A DNA stretch of 64,000 bases from Pseudonocardia xinjiangensis (GCF_012911925.1 NZ_JAAXKY010000010.1:1-64000), one strand, 5' to 3'; numbered from the stretch's first letter, positions 50,584 through 59,088 are shown. Program-made: numbers and translations. The notes: a model not told the origin generated them from the sequence alone.

Positions 50584-51798
50584 TCAGGAGAGCGCGTCCA
50601 GCGCCAGCCCCGCGTAGACGGCGACGCCGTCGGCCATCGCGTCCTCGTCGAAGACCACGCGGTTGGAGTGGTTGGGGGGCGCGGCTCCGGGGTGGACGTC
50701 TGGCGGGCAGCCACCGAGGAACGCCAGCGCGCCGGGCACCTCGGAGAGCACGTACGAGAAGTCCTCGGCACCCATGATCGGGCTCTCCATCGTGACCACC
50801 CGGTCCGGCCCGACCACGGCGTCGGCGAGGTGGCCGAGGCGCACGGCGGCGTCCGAGTCGTTGACGGTGACCGGGTAGCCCTGCTCGATGTGCACCTCGG
50901 CGGTGCAGCCGTGGGCCATCGCGGTGTGGCGGCAGACGCGCCGGATCTCCTCGTGCACGGTGGCGCGGGTCGCCTCGGAGAGCGTGCGCACGGTGCCCTC
51001 CATGAAGGCGGTCTCCGGGATGATGTTGTTGGTGGTGCCCGCGACGATCCGGCTGATCGTCACCACCACGGGCTGGTGGGCGCTCACCCGGCGGGTCACC
51101 GCCGTCTGCAGCGCGCCCACCATCGCGGCGGCCGCGGGCAGCGGGTCCAGGGCGTCGTGCGGTGCCGAGGCGTGGCCCCCGCGGCCGCTGACCGTGACAC
51201 GCACCGTGTCCGCCGCCGCCATCACCGGGCCCGGACGGACGTGCACCTCGCCGGCCGGCAGCGTGGCGCTGATGTGCAGGGCGTAGGCGGCGTCGGGCCG
51301 TCCGGCGGGCCCGGTGCGGTCGAGCAGCCCCTCGTCGATCATGTGCCGGGCGCCGTGGAAGCCCTCCTCGCCGGGCTGGAACATGAAGAGCACCCGCCCC
51401 GCCAGGTCGTGGCGCCGCGCGGCCAGCACCCGGGCCGCCGAGGCGAGCATCGCCACGTGGGTGTCGTGGCCGCAGGCGTGCATCGCGCCCTCGATCCGCG
51501 AGGCGAACGGGAGCCCCGTGTCCTCCTCCAGCGGCAGCGCGTCCATGTCGCCGCGCAGCAGCACCGTCGGCCCGGGACGCTCGCCTTCCAGCACGGCCAC
51601 CACCGAGCTGACCGAGCGGCCGAGGTGCACCTGCAGCGGAAGGTCGGCGAGGGCGGCGACCACCGCGTCGCGGGTGCGCGGCAGGTCGAGGCCGAGCTCG
51701 GGATGGCGGTGCAGAGCGCGACGCAGCGCCACCGTGCGTGGCTGGACGCCGCGGGCCTGTGAGCGGAGGGTAGTGATGAATGCGGCATCCGGTGGCAT
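50584..51798 (-). CDS. M20-family amidohydrolase/peptidase
   Basis: 404 residues from ATG 51798, with AGGAT upstream. Metal-binding residues follow the N-acyl-amino-acid amidohydrolase (hippurate hydrolase/AmiA) pattern: ALRRALHRHPELG, RGDMDALPL, HACGHDTHVAML, FQPGEEGFHGA and a late His in PPNHSNRV. The insert GGHASAPHDALDPL forms the dimerisation/bridging domain. It would release free amino acid from N-acyl or aromatic amides. Cytosolic. Confidence 0.9.
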   Translation of the reverse strand: MPPDAAFITTLRSQARGVQPRTVALRRALHRHPELGLDLPRTRDAVVAALADLPLQVHLGRSVSSVVAVLEGERPGPTVLLRGDMDALPLEEDTGLPFASRIEGAMHACGHDTHVAMLASAARVLAARRHDLAGRVLFMFQPGEEGFHGARHMIDEGLLDRTGPAGRPDAAYALHISATLPAGEVHVRPGPVMAAADTVRVTVSGRGGHASAPHDALDPLPAAAAMVGALQTAVTRRVSAHQPVVVTISRIVAGTTNNIIPETAFMEGTVRTLSEATRATVHEEIRRVCRHTAMAHGCTAEVHIEQGYPVTVNDSDAAVRLGHLADAVVGPDRVVTMESPIMGAEDFSYVLSEVPGALAFLGGCPPDVHPGAAPPNHSNRVVFDEDAMADGVAVYAGLALDALS

Positions 51799-51854
51799 GG
51801 ACCGAATCCTGGCAGCTCGGGGAGGTGACGTGCGAAACCTCTTCCCCATGTGGT

Positions 51855-51884
51855 TTGGAGCACAGTCACTCGGAGGCTTACGGT
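51855..51884 (+). promoter_or_regulatory. Promoter of the TadA operon, probable leaderless start
   Basis: TTGGAG (51855-51860), 18 nt, then TACGGT (51879-51884), which lies only 6 nt before ATG 51891. This spacing is typical of leaderless transcripts and fits the misplaced GGAGG, which here falls inside the promoter instead of 5-9 nt before the start. Confidence 0.45.
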
Positions 51885-51890
51885 AGTGGC

Positions 51891-52412
51891 ATGGCGGTGC
51901 AGAGCATTGAGTCGCGCGCGGAGGTGCGTGAACAGGCCCTGCCCGGGTACGCCGTAGCGGCGATCCGGGAGGACGGGCAGTGGCGCTGCTCCCGGATGAC
52001 ACCCGAGGCCCTCGTCGACCTGGACACCGCGATCACCGAGCTACGGGAGCTGCGCTCCACCGGCGCGGTGCTCGGTCTGCTCGACGTCGACGACGAGTTC
52101 TTCGTCCTGCTGCGGCCCACTCCCGGCGGCATCTCGCTGATGGTGTCCGACGCCGTGGCGGCACTGGACTACGACGTGGCCGCCGACGTCCTCGACCTGC
52201 TACGCCTGGAGCTGCCGCCGGAGGACGAGGCCCTCGACTCTCCGCCGTGGCCTGAGGGCGACCTCGCGATCCTCGCCGATCTCGGCCTGCCCGCCGACGA
52301 GCTCGAGGTGCTCGCGGGCGAGGTGGAGCTCTATCCCGACGAGCAGCTCGCCGCGATCGGCCGCCGCTGCGGCTTCGCCGATGCGCTCGCCGAGGTCGTC
52401 GACGCGCGGTGA
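51891..52412 (+). CDS. tRNA adenosine deaminase-associated protein
   Basis: 173 residues, acidic, with a conserved N-terminus (YAVAAIREDGQWRCSRM), then DLDTAITELRELRSTGAVLGLL, FFVLLRP and the C-terminal LYPDEQLAAIGRRCGFADAL. This is the actinobacterial family encoded next to tadA. Its junction with tadA is GTGA (52409-52412), so the two proteins are produced together. A partner or chaperone role to TadA is inferred from this constant pairing; no catalytic motif is visible. Confidence 0.9.
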   Translation: MAVQSIESRAEVREQALPGYAVAAIREDGQWRCSRMTPEALVDLDTAITELRELRSTGAVLGLLDVDDEFFVLLRPTPGGISLMVSDAVAALDYDVAADVLDLLRLELPPEDEALDSPPWPEGDLAILADLGLPADELEVLAGEVELYPDEQLAAIGRRCGFADALAEVVDAR

Positions 52413-52909
52413 CCCCGGCGCGGGGCGCGGGCGCGGCGCGCTCCGGGCCCATCCCCTCCGCTTCGGATGAGGCGCTGGTGAAGCGCGCCATCGAGATCGC
52501 CACCGCCGCCCCGCGCACCGGTGACGTGCCGATCGGTGCGGTGGTCGTCGACGCCGACGGCCGTGAGCTCGCGGCGGCGTGCAACGGCCGCGAGGCCATG
52601 GGCGACCCCACGGCGCACGCGGAGCTGCTGGCGCTGCGGGCGGCTGCGGCGGTGCGGGGGGAGTGGCGCCTGGAGGGCTGCACCCTCGCCGTCACGGTGG
52701 AGCCCTGCACGATGTGCGCGGGCGCGATCGGGCTGGCCCGGGTGGCGCGGGTGGTGTTCGGGGCGTGGGAGCCGAAGACGGGCGCGGCGGGCTCGCTGTG
52801 GGACGTCCTGCGGGACCGCAGGCTCAACCACCGGCCGGAGGTGGTCGGCGGGGTGCTGGAGCGGGAGTGTGCCGCGCTCCTGGAGTCGTTCTTCGGGGGC
52901 TTCCGCTGA
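52409..52909 (+). CDS. tadA: tRNA-specific adenosine-34 deaminase
   Basis: 166 residues from GTG 52409. Zinc site of the CDA superfamily: TAHAE (His ligand, catalytic Glu) and EPCTMCAGA (two Cys ligands). The N-terminal helix DEALVKRAIEIATAAP and the late GSLWDVLRD..LNHRPEV, ending FFGGFR, match TadA. It deaminates A34 of tRNA-Arg(ACG) to inosine and is essential in most bacteria. It is co-translated with the associated protein. Confidence 0.95.
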   Translation: MTPARGAGAARSGPIPSASDEALVKRAIEIATAAPRTGDVPIGAVVVDADGRELAAACNGREAMGDPTAHAELLALRAAAAVRGEWRLEGCTLAVTVEPCTMCAGAIGLARVARVVFGAWEPKTGAAGSLWDVLRDRRLNHRPEVVGGVLERECAALLESFFGGFR

Positions 52910-52971
52910 GCACGCGCGGTGTCGCGGGGAGAAGCGGTGGACGTTTCCGGCTGCCGCGCTAGCCTGCGCGA

Positions 52972-53397
52972 ATGGAGCAGGCGGTGGTGCAGAAGACCCG
53001 CGTCGGGGCCTACGCGGTATGCGTCAGGGACGGTGCACTGCTGCTGGTCCGGTTCAGCCGCGGCGGGCGCTGGACACTGCCGGGGGGCGGCCTGGACCAC
53101 GGCGAGCGACCCGAGGACGCGGTCGTGCGCGAGGTGGAGGAGGAGACCGGCCTGCACGTCGAGCTCGGCAGGGTGATCGGGGTCGACTCGTCGCGCTGGG
53201 ACCGCGCCAGCGACGGCAGCCCGATCGACATGCACGCCCTGCACATCGTCTACACCGCCGAGGTGGTGGGCGGCTCCCTGCGCGACGAGGTCGGCGGCAG
53301 CACCGACCGCGCGGAGTGGGTGCCACTCGCGGACCTCGCCGACCGGCCGCACATCGGGCTGGTCGACATCGGGCTCGCCGCGGCCGGCCTCTCCTGA
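52972..53397 (+). CDS. Nudix hydrolase
   Basis: 141 residues. A complete Nudix box GGGLDHGERPEDAVVREVEEETGL (ends given: G-x5-E-x7-REVEEE-TGL) follows a first strand GAYAVCVRDGALLLVRFSRGGRW. Metal-binding Glu residues are intact, so it cleaves a nucleoside-diphosphate-linked substrate, for example 8-oxo-dGTP or ADP-ribose type. No sub-family signature decides which. It lies 62 bp after tadA. Confidence 0.9.
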   Translation: MEQAVVQKTRVGAYAVCVRDGALLLVRFSRGGRWTLPGGGLDHGERPEDAVVREVEEETGLHVELGRVIGVDSSRWDRASDGSPIDMHALHIVYTAEVVGGSLRDEVGGSTDRAEWVPLADLADRPHIGLVDIGLAAAGLS

Positions 53398-53433
53398 CGG
53401 TCACTGCGCCTGGTAGTCCTCGGGGCCTGGCCG

Positions 53434-53814
53434 CTACACGGCCGCGGTCGGCAGCCCGACCGCGTCCGCTGCCGCGATCTGCCTGCTGTCGTAGGACAGC
53501 ATGACGTCGGCGTTCAGCCGCAGCGCCGCGGCGACGTGCAACGCGTCGAGGCTCCGCAGGTGGCGACCGGGCAGCAGACCGGCTTCCCGGTACAGCGATC
53601 GATCGGTCTCGAGGAGGTCGAACCGCTCGAGCAGGGCGGTGACGGCGGTCTGCGGGAGCTCGACGCGCACGGCGAGGCGGCGCAGCTCCGTCTCCAGTAC
53701 GAGACACGACACCGGGGCCTCGGGGAGCGCGTCGAGATGCTCGGCGAGGCGCGCCGACGCCTCTTCCTCGACCAGCAGCTTCGCCGCCGCGGACGTCTCG
53801 ATGTAAACGATCAA
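53434..53814 (-). CDS. vapC: VapC-type PIN-domain ribonuclease toxin
   Basis: 126 residues from TTG 53814, whose TTGA overlaps the antitoxin stop. PIN-domain acids: VYIETSAAAKLL (Glu in place of the first Asp, a known variant), ETELRR, SLDALHVAAAL and MLSYDSRQ. It would cleave RNA, often tRNA, when not bound by its antitoxin. The length is standard. The pair lies on the minus strand, away from the genes around it. Confidence 0.87.
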   Translation of the reverse strand: MIVYIETSAAAKLLVEEEASARLAEHLDALPEAPVSCLVLETELRRLAVRVELPQTAVTALLERFDLLETDRSLYREAGLLPGRHLRSLDALHVAAALRLNADVMLSYDSRQIAAADAVGLPTAAV

Positions 53815-54074
53815 CGGTCCCCGCGGAGATCGTCGAGATCGTCCTGGAGTGGGTGATCGAGGCGGGTCCGCGGTAGGTCGGCGAAGCCCCCCTTCACTCT
53901 CGCCCGCCGGATCGGCAGCACGGCACCGGGACGTCGCGGGGGCGGGACCAGCATCGCGACGACCTCACCGTTGTTCGTCACCGCGATCGTCTCGCCTGCC
54001 TGCACCTCGCGCAGCACGGCGCTGCTGTTGTTGCGCAGTTCGCGGTGCGGAATGGTTCTGGCCACGACGCTCAC
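53811..54074 (-). CDS. vapB: VapB/Phd-YefM-type antitoxin
   Basis: 87 residues from GTG 54074 (GTG 54065 possible). N-terminal Phd/YefM DNA-binding core: TIPHRELRNNSSAVLREVQAGETIAVTNNGEVVAMLVP, given by its ends. The C-terminal ~40 residues, rich in Asp/Arg (LDHPLQDDLDDLRGDR), form the toxin-binding tail. It probably neutralises VapC and represses the pair's promoter. The TTGA junction ensures more antitoxin than toxin translation. Confidence 0.85.
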   Translation of the reverse strand: MSVVARTIPHRELRNNSSAVLREVQAGETIAVTNNGEVVAMLVPPPRRPGAVLPIRRARVKGGFADLPRTRLDHPLQDDLDDLRGDR

Positions 54075-54093
54075 CCCCGTAGCAACCGTAGCA

Positions 54094-54843
54094 CTAGACC
54101 AGCCGGCCCGCCGCGATCACGCGGGCCAGGAACTGCCGGGTCCGGTCGTGGACCGGGTCGCCCAGCACCTGCCCCGGCGGCCCGGACTCCAGCACACGGC
54201 CGGCGTCGAGGAAGCACACCTGGTCCGACACCTGCTTGGCGAACCCCATCTCGTGGGTCGCCATGAGGATGGTGATCCCGCCGTCCGCGAGCTCCCGCAC
54301 GATCGCGAGCACCTCGCCGACCAGCTCGGGGTCCAGTGCGGAGGTGATCTCGTCGAGGAGCAGCAGCCGCGGCTGGACCGCCAGGGCGCGGGCGATCGCC
54401 ACCCGTTGCTGCTGGCCGCCGGAGAGGCGGTCGGGGTAGGCGCCGGCGAACCGTTCGAGCCCGACCCGGCGCAGCAGTTCGTGCGCCCGCTCGTCGGCCT
54501 CCGCCGCCGGCACGTGGTGCACCACCCGCGGCGCGAGGGACACGTTCTGCACCGCGGTCATGTGCGGGAACAGGTTGAACGCCTGGAACACGATCGCCAT
54601 CCGGCGCTGCGCGGCAGCGACGTCGGCCCGGGGGTCGGAGACGTCAACGCCGTCGAGGAGGATCTGCCCGTCGTCGACCTCCTCCAGCAGGTCCACACAC
54701 CGCAGCAGCGTCGACTTGCCGGAGCCCGACGACCCGATCAGCGTGACCACCCGGTGCTCCTCGACGGTCAGGTCGACGCCGTCGAGCACGGTCGTCGTGC
54801 CGTAGCGCCGGACCAGCCCGCGCACCTCGAGCACGGGGCTCAC
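54094..54843 (-). CDS. Polar amino-acid ABC transporter ATP-binding protein
   Basis: 249 residues, GlnQ-type. Walker A GSSGSGKST, Q-loop FQAFNLFPHMT, signature LSGGQQQRV, Walker B LLLLDEITSALDPE and switch His in ATHEMGFAKQ. The start overlaps the permease stop (54840-54843), so it is the last gene of the three-gene importer. Substrate class is polar amino acid or a related compound. Confidence 0.93.
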   Translation of the reverse strand: MSPVLEVRGLVRRYGTTTVLDGVDLTVEEHRVVTLIGSSGSGKSTLLRCVDLLEEVDDGQILLDGVDVSDPRADVAAAQRRMAIVFQAFNLFPHMTAVQNVSLAPRVVHHVPAAEADERAHELLRRVGLERFAGAYPDRLSGGQQQRVAIARALAVQPRLLLLDEITSALDPELVGEVLAIVRELADGGITILMATHEMGFAKQVSDQVCFLDAGRVLESGPPGQVLGDPVHDRTRQFLARVIAAGRLV

Positions 54844-55694
54844 GAGGCACCCTGTCGGCGCGCCGCCCTGGCCGCCACCGCGTCGGCGACCCGGCCGGTC
54901 GGGATGGCGAGCAGCACGAACAGCAGTGCTGCCACCAGGTACGGCGTGAAGTTGAAGGTGCGGGCCGCCTCGATCTGGGCGGCCCGGATCGCGTCCACGG
55001 CGCCGAGCACGGAGATCAGCCCGACGTCCTTCTGCAGCGCGACGAAGTCGTTGAGCAGCGGCGGCAGCACCCGGCGTACCGCCTGCGGCAGCACGACCAG
55101 CCGCATCGACTGGCGGTGGCTCAGCCCCAGGGAGCGGGCCGCGGCCCGTTGGGACGGGTGCACCGACTCGATGCCGGCGCGGAACACCTCGGCCACGTAC
55201 GCGGAGTAGACGAGGATCAGCGTGATCGTGCCGAGGACGGCGGTGTCGGTCGGCACGCCCGAAAGCCGCAGCGCCGGCACCCCGAAGCCGATCAGGTACA
55301 GCGCGATGAGCAGCGGCAGCCCGCGGAACAGGTCGACGTAGCCGGTGGCCAGCGCGCGCACCGGGAGGAACACCGGCCCGCGCAACGTCCGCAGCACGGC
55401 GATCAGCAGCCCCAGCACGAGGATCCCGATCTCGGCGACCACGAGCACCCGGATGTTGAGCCAGAGCCCCGCGAGCACCGGGGGCAGCGACGACCAGGCC
55501 ACGTGGATGTCGAAGAAGGTGTCGCGGACCCGTGGCCAGCCCGGCGAGCTGACCACCCCGACGCCGACCGCCCCGGCGAACACCACGGTGGACGCGAACG
55601 CGACCAGCGTGGAGCGTCGCGCCCGGGAGCGCCGGTAGGCCAGCCGGTCCCGGGCCAGCGGGCTCAGCTCCGGCGCGACGGGCGTCCCCCTCAC
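54840..55694 (-). CDS. Polar amino-acid ABC transporter permease
   Basis: 284 residues from GTG 55694, which overlaps the binding-protein stop (GTGA). His/Met-type permease with a basic cytoplasmic N-terminus, about five or six helices, and the EAA motif GIESVHPSQRAAARSLGLSHRQSM (key residues G..S....Q..AA..LGLS). The long stretch FFDIHVAWSSLPPVLAGLW precedes the membrane core. Only one permease gene is present. Confidence 0.9.
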   Translation of the reverse strand: MRGTPVAPELSPLARDRLAYRRSRARRSTLVAFASTVVFAGAVGVGVVSSPGWPRVRDTFFDIHVAWSSLPPVLAGLWLNIRVLVVAEIGILVLGLLIAVLRTLRGPVFLPVRALATGYVDLFRGLPLLIALYLIGFGVPALRLSGVPTDTAVLGTITLILVYSAYVAEVFRAGIESVHPSQRAAARSLGLSHRQSMRLVVLPQAVRRVLPPLLNDFVALQKDVGLISVLGAVDAIRAAQIEAARTFNFTPYLVAALLFVLLAIPTGRVADAVAARAARRQGAS

Positions 55695-56590
55695 TTCAGC
55701 GCCGGCGCCGACCCCGCCGAGGCGAGCCACTGCTGCTCCAGCGCGGTGAGGGTCCCGGCGGAGCGCAACCGCTCCACGGCTGCCGAGACACAGCCGGTGA
55801 GCGGGCTGCCCTTGTCCAGCACCGCGCCGAACTGCTCGGGGGTGCCCGATCCCGCCGGCAGCTGCCCGACGATCTTGCTTCCCTGCAGCTCCGCAGAGGT
55901 GATGAAGAACGCCGTGGGTAGGTCGACGACGATCGCGTCCACCTGCCCGTTGGTGAGTGCCAGCTTCGCGTCGTCGTTGGTGTTGAAGACGGCGGGCTGC
56001 GCGGAGGGCTTGATCTGGTCGACGATCGCCTCGTAGCTGGTGGTGCCGACCTGCGCACCCAACCGCGCGTCCTTGAGCGCGGCGACGGTGGTGGCGCCGG
56101 CGAACGGGCTCGACGCGAGGGCGACCACCGCCTGCTTGACGTCGTAGTAGGGCGCCGAGAAGTCGACCGCCTGGCGCCGCTCGTCGGTGATCGAGAACTC
56201 GGTGAGGTTCAGGTCGAACGCCTTGGGCCCCGGCTGCACAGCCGCGTTGAACGGCACCCGTGCCCAGGTCACCTTGTCGCGGGGGTACCCCAGCTCGCCG
56301 GCGATCGCGTAGGCGACAGCGCTCTCGAACCCGTTGCCCGACGTCGGGTCGTCGTCGATGTACCACGGTGGGTAGACCGGCTGGTCCGTTCCCACGGTGA
56401 GGATCCCGTCGGTGCGGGTCGGGAGCGCCCCTGGCGTGCAGGTGGCGGCTGTGGCCGGTGCGCTGTTCGTGTCGGCGGGGGCGCAGCCTGCGACAGCGAG
56501 GACGGCAGTGGCGGCCACGAGCAGGCGCCGGAGGGGAAGCGGGGAGGGCACCAGGAGATTCTGTCGTGCGGGACTCGGGGCGTCGATCAT
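55691..56590 (-). CDS. Amino-acid-binding lipoprotein of the ABC importer
   Basis: 299 residues from ATG 56590; GTG 56551 is an alternative that still keeps the signal peptide. Lipoprotein signal PLPLRRLLVAATAVLAVAGC with lipobox AVAGC. The mature part is a periplasmic-binding type 2 domain (SBP_bac_3): ILTVGTDQPVYPPW, GFESAVAYAIAGELGY, FDLNLTEFSITDERRQAVDFS and VGTTSYEAI. Ligand residues suggest a polar amino acid. First gene of the importer operon. Confidence 0.9.
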   Translation of the reverse strand: MIDAPSPARQNLLVPSPLPLRRLLVAATAVLAVAGCAPADTNSAPATAATCTPGALPTRTDGILTVGTDQPVYPPWYIDDDPTSGNGFESAVAYAIAGELGYPRDKVTWARVPFNAAVQPGPKAFDLNLTEFSITDERRQAVDFSAPYYDVKQAVVALASSPFAGATTVAALKDARLGAQVGTTSYEAIVDQIKPSAQPAVFNTNDDAKLALTNGQVDAIVVDLPTAFFITSAELQGSKIVGQLPAGSGTPEQFGAVLDKGSPLTGCVSAAVERLRSAGTLTALEQQWLASAGSAPALK

Positions 56591-56620
56591 TCCCGACCCG
56601 GCGGCGCGTGTGGCGCCGAC

Positions 56621-56660
56621 CCGGGCCCGGGCGCGCACCCCGCTCCGCGCCCGGGCCCGG
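56621..56660 (-). terminator. Terminator after the amidohydrolase gene
   Basis: CCGGGCCCGGGCGCG (56621-56635) and CGCGCCCGGGCCCGG (56646-56660) form a perfect 15-bp stem with a 10-nt loop, just after the amidohydrolase stop (56676, minus strand). It separates that gene from the ABC importer genes downstream. Confidence 0.75.
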
Positions 56661-56675
56661 CGCCGCCGGGGGAGG

Positions 56676-57686
56676 TCAGTGCGTCTGGGGCCGGCCCAGC
56701 CGCTCCACCGTCTCCGCGACGTCGAGGCCGTGCAGCCGCAGCAGGTTCTCCCCGAGGATCTTGCGTTTGGCCTGGTCGGTGAGCTGCGGGTAGCCGTAGC
56801 CGTCGCAGAGGTCCTGCGGGATCTGGAAGTCCATGAACGCCTTCAGCGCCCACTGCGGATGGAACAGCGGGGCCTCGGACCCGTACACGATCTTGTCCTC
56901 GCCGCACCAGAACAGCAGCTTCCCCATGATCTCGGCGAACATCCGTGGCGAGCGCCGCACGAAGTTGATCGTCGCCGCGATCGACGCGTAGAGGTTCGGG
57001 TAGCGGATCAGCTGCCAGCACGTCTCGTCGATGAACGGCAGCCCGACGTGGTAGATCACGAAGTTGATGTCCGGGAAGTTGGCGGCGGCACCGTCCATGT
57101 CCCAGGTCTGGGTGTGTTCGATCGGCTGCGGGCCCAGCGGCACGCCCTTGTGCACGCCGATGAGGTTGACGCCCAGCTCCTGGGCCTTCTCGAAGATCGG
57201 GAACGCGACCTTCGGGTCGTCCATCCGCCAGGGGATCGGCTGCCCGAAGTCGTAGCGCACGTTGTAGAACTTGAACGCCTTCGCCCCGAACTCGCCGACC
57301 TGACGTTCCATGAGATCGACGGCTTTTCGGCCTTCGAGGGGGTTCACCGACCCCCAGAAGACGGTGCGGTCGGGGTCGCGCGCGGCGAGCTCGGTGCACT
57401 CCTCCCAGGGGGAGAGGCCGTCGCGGTAGAGGTCGGTGAGGGGGAGCGGCATCGCCACGAGCATGTCGGTGTCGGACTGCTCGTAGACCATCTCCCGGAC
57501 GTCCGCGGGGCTCCAGTCCTTGAGGAACTCCTCCGGTGACAGCTTCGTCGCGTCGTCCGGGGTGAGGGTGGCGTGGAAGGCGTAGAGGTGGTTGGAGAAC
57601 ATCTCGGCGGGCTTGCCGTAGGCGTTCTTGGGGTCGAAGTTGAACGGGTGCGCCACCCCGTCGAACACGAACGCGTCGCCGATCAT
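56676..57686 (-). CDS. Amidohydrolase-family protein of the propane-monooxygenase accessory type
   Basis: 336 residues from ATG 57686. Begins MIGDAFVFDGVAHPFNFDPKNAYGK (by its ends), lacking the classical HxH at that place, with later GVHKGVPLGPQP, FVIYHVGLPF and a late VYGSEAPLFHP. It resembles the amidohydrolase encoded next to propane and related diiron monooxygenase genes in Mycobacterium, Rhodococcus and Pseudonocardia, where it seems to aid assembly of the large oxygenase subunit. It overlaps the DUF59 gene (TGATG). No monooxygenase lies in the window. Confidence 0.8.
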   Translation of the reverse strand: MIGDAFVFDGVAHPFNFDPKNAYGKPAEMFSNHLYAFHATLTPDDATKLSPEEFLKDWSPADVREMVYEQSDTDMLVAMPLPLTDLYRDGLSPWEECTELAARDPDRTVFWGSVNPLEGRKAVDLMERQVGEFGAKAFKFYNVRYDFGQPIPWRMDDPKVAFPIFEKAQELGVNLIGVHKGVPLGPQPIEHTQTWDMDGAAANFPDINFVIYHVGLPFIDETCWQLIRYPNLYASIAATINFVRRSPRMFAEIMGKLLFWCGEDKIVYGSEAPLFHPQWALKAFMDFQIPQDLCDGYGYPQLTDQAKRKILGENLLRLHGLDVAETVERLGRPQTH

Positions 57687-58087
57687 CAGCTGGCCTCCTC
57701 GACCTGGGAACGGTGCGCCGCGACGTAGGCGTCGCGGTCGGGCACGGCAGTGGGGGCGGGCAGGAAGCGGAGCTTGCGCACAGCCGACTCGGCCAGCCGG
57801 TCCGTGGTCCACGCCTCGTCCCAGACGATCTCGACCTCGGCGCTGTCCACCCCGGGCTGCGCCGCGATCGCCTCCTCCACCTCGGTGAGCACGCGCGAGG
57901 CGAACGGGCACCACCCCGAGGTCAGGAGCAGCTCGACCCGGGCGTGGCCGTCCCGGAGCGCCACCGACCGGAGCAGCCCCATGTCGACCACCGAGATGCC
58001 CTTCTCCCGGCAGCACGGGTCGTACACGTCCGAGAGGGCGGCGATCGCCCACTCGGGAACGGCCGGGGGCGCGGCGTGCGAATCCAT
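57686..58087 (-). CDS. DUF59/PaaD-like metal-sulfur cluster assembly protein
   Basis: 133 residues. The MIP18/DUF59 core is visible: ALSDVYDPCCREKGISVVDMGLL, with a conserved Cys pair, then VELLLTSGWCPFASRVLTEVEEAI (ends given) and VEIVWDEAW. Family members help assemble Fe-S or related metal centres. Coupled with the amidohydrolase gene (stop and start overlap) as in propane-monooxygenase operons. The IclR gene lies 77 bp upstream on the same strand. Confidence 0.85.
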   Translation of the reverse strand: MDSHAAPPAVPEWAIAALSDVYDPCCREKGISVVDMGLLRSVALRDGHARVELLLTSGWCPFASRVLTEVEEAIAAQPGVDSAEVEIVWDEAWTTDRLAESAVRKLRFLPAPTAVPDRDAYVAAHRSQVEEAS

Positions 58088-58164
58088 ACGATGATCGTGT
58101 GACGCCGGTCTCAGTGGCGGAAGAGCGGTGATTTCAGATGGTGGGCCGCCCGGTCAGGGCAGCC

Positions 58165-58914
58165 TCACTCCAGCGTGAGCGCCCGGGCGACCCGGGACGC
58201 GCCCGCGCTCAGCGTCTGGCGGAGCGCGGCCCGGCGCCGCAGAGCTGCGGGCGAGGCGACGAACCCGAGCGAGCCGGCACCGTCCTTCGTGGTCACGGGC
58301 ACGGCGAGGCAGCAGACGCCTACGGCGTACTCCTCGTCGTCGACGGCGAGGGCGCCCGGAGCCGGCAGGCGGTCGCCGAGCCTGCGGCGGTCGACCACCG
58401 TGTGCGGGGTGAGGTCGTGCAGCGGGTGCCGGGCGAGGTAGTCCTCCCGGTCCGGGGCGGGAAGCTGGGCGAGGATCGCCTTCCCCAGCGCCGTGGCGTG
58501 GGCGGCGTCGTGGATCCCGACCCAGAGGTCGATCCGGGGGGCTCGCGGGCTGTCGATGATCTCGACGATCACGATCTCCCCGTCGACGTGCCGGGCGAGG
58601 TACACCGCGCTGCAGAGCTCGTCGCGCAGCCACTCCAGCGCAGGACGGGCGTGCGCCACCCCACGGGCGGCCGTTCCGTGGCTGCGGACGACGTCGATCC
58701 GGTGGCCGAGCACGTACGACCCGTCGTCCAGGCGCTGCAGGTAGCCCTCGTGGGTCAGGGTGCGCAGCAGGTGGTAGGCCGTCGGGAGGGGCAGACCCGT
58801 GGCGCGGGCGAGCTCCTTGGCGTGCGCCCGCCCTTCCCGCTCGGCGACGACCTCCAGCAGCCGCAGCGCACGCTGCACCGACTGGATGAGGGTCGGACCG
58901 CTCTGCTCGCCCAC
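58165..58914 (-). CDS. IclR-family transcriptional regulator
   Basis: 249 residues from GTG 58914, with AAGGAG 8 nt upstream; longer in-frame starts lack a site. N-terminal winged HTH (LIQSVQRALRLLEVVAEREG, ELARATGLPLPTAYHLLRTLTHEGYL by their ends) and C-terminal IclR sensor domain with HATALGKAILA and VGVCCLAVPV. It precedes the DUF59-amidohydrolase pair on the same strand and probably controls it. Ligand unknown. Confidence 0.9.
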   Translation of the reverse strand: MGEQSGPTLIQSVQRALRLLEVVAEREGRAHAKELARATGLPLPTAYHLLRTLTHEGYLQRLDDGSYVLGHRIDVVRSHGTAARGVAHARPALEWLRDELCSAVYLARHVDGEIVIVEIIDSPRAPRIDLWVGIHDAAHATALGKAILAQLPAPDREDYLARHPLHDLTPHTVVDRRRLGDRLPAPGALAVDDEEYAVGVCCLAVPVTTKDGAGSLGFVASPAALRRRAALRQTLSAGASRVARALTLE

Positions 58915-59000
58915 GTCACCGCTCCTTCGCGGGATGTCCCGTTCGGAGCGTGGCAGAACCTCGCCGAGTTGGGAACGGCTGGGGAACGGCCGCCGCCGCT

Positions 59001-59064
59001 CCGCGCGCTCGCCCTGGTCCTCGCAGGGTCCCCGCGGTCTGTGAGGACCGTGCGGAGCGCGCGG
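59001..59064. repeat. Long palindromic element, copy 2
   Basis: The left arm (59001-59026, CCGCGCGCTCG..GGTCCTCGCAG) and right arm (59039-59064, CTGTGAGGACC..GAGCGCGCGG) pair over about 26 bp with several mismatches. The left arm matches 25124-25149 at 23 of 26 positions. It lies upstream of the IclR gene and before a tRNA gene, so it is not a terminator for either, which points to a dispersed repeat. Confidence 0.7.
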
Positions 59065-59088
59065 ACGGGACCTTGTAAGCTCATCGGC

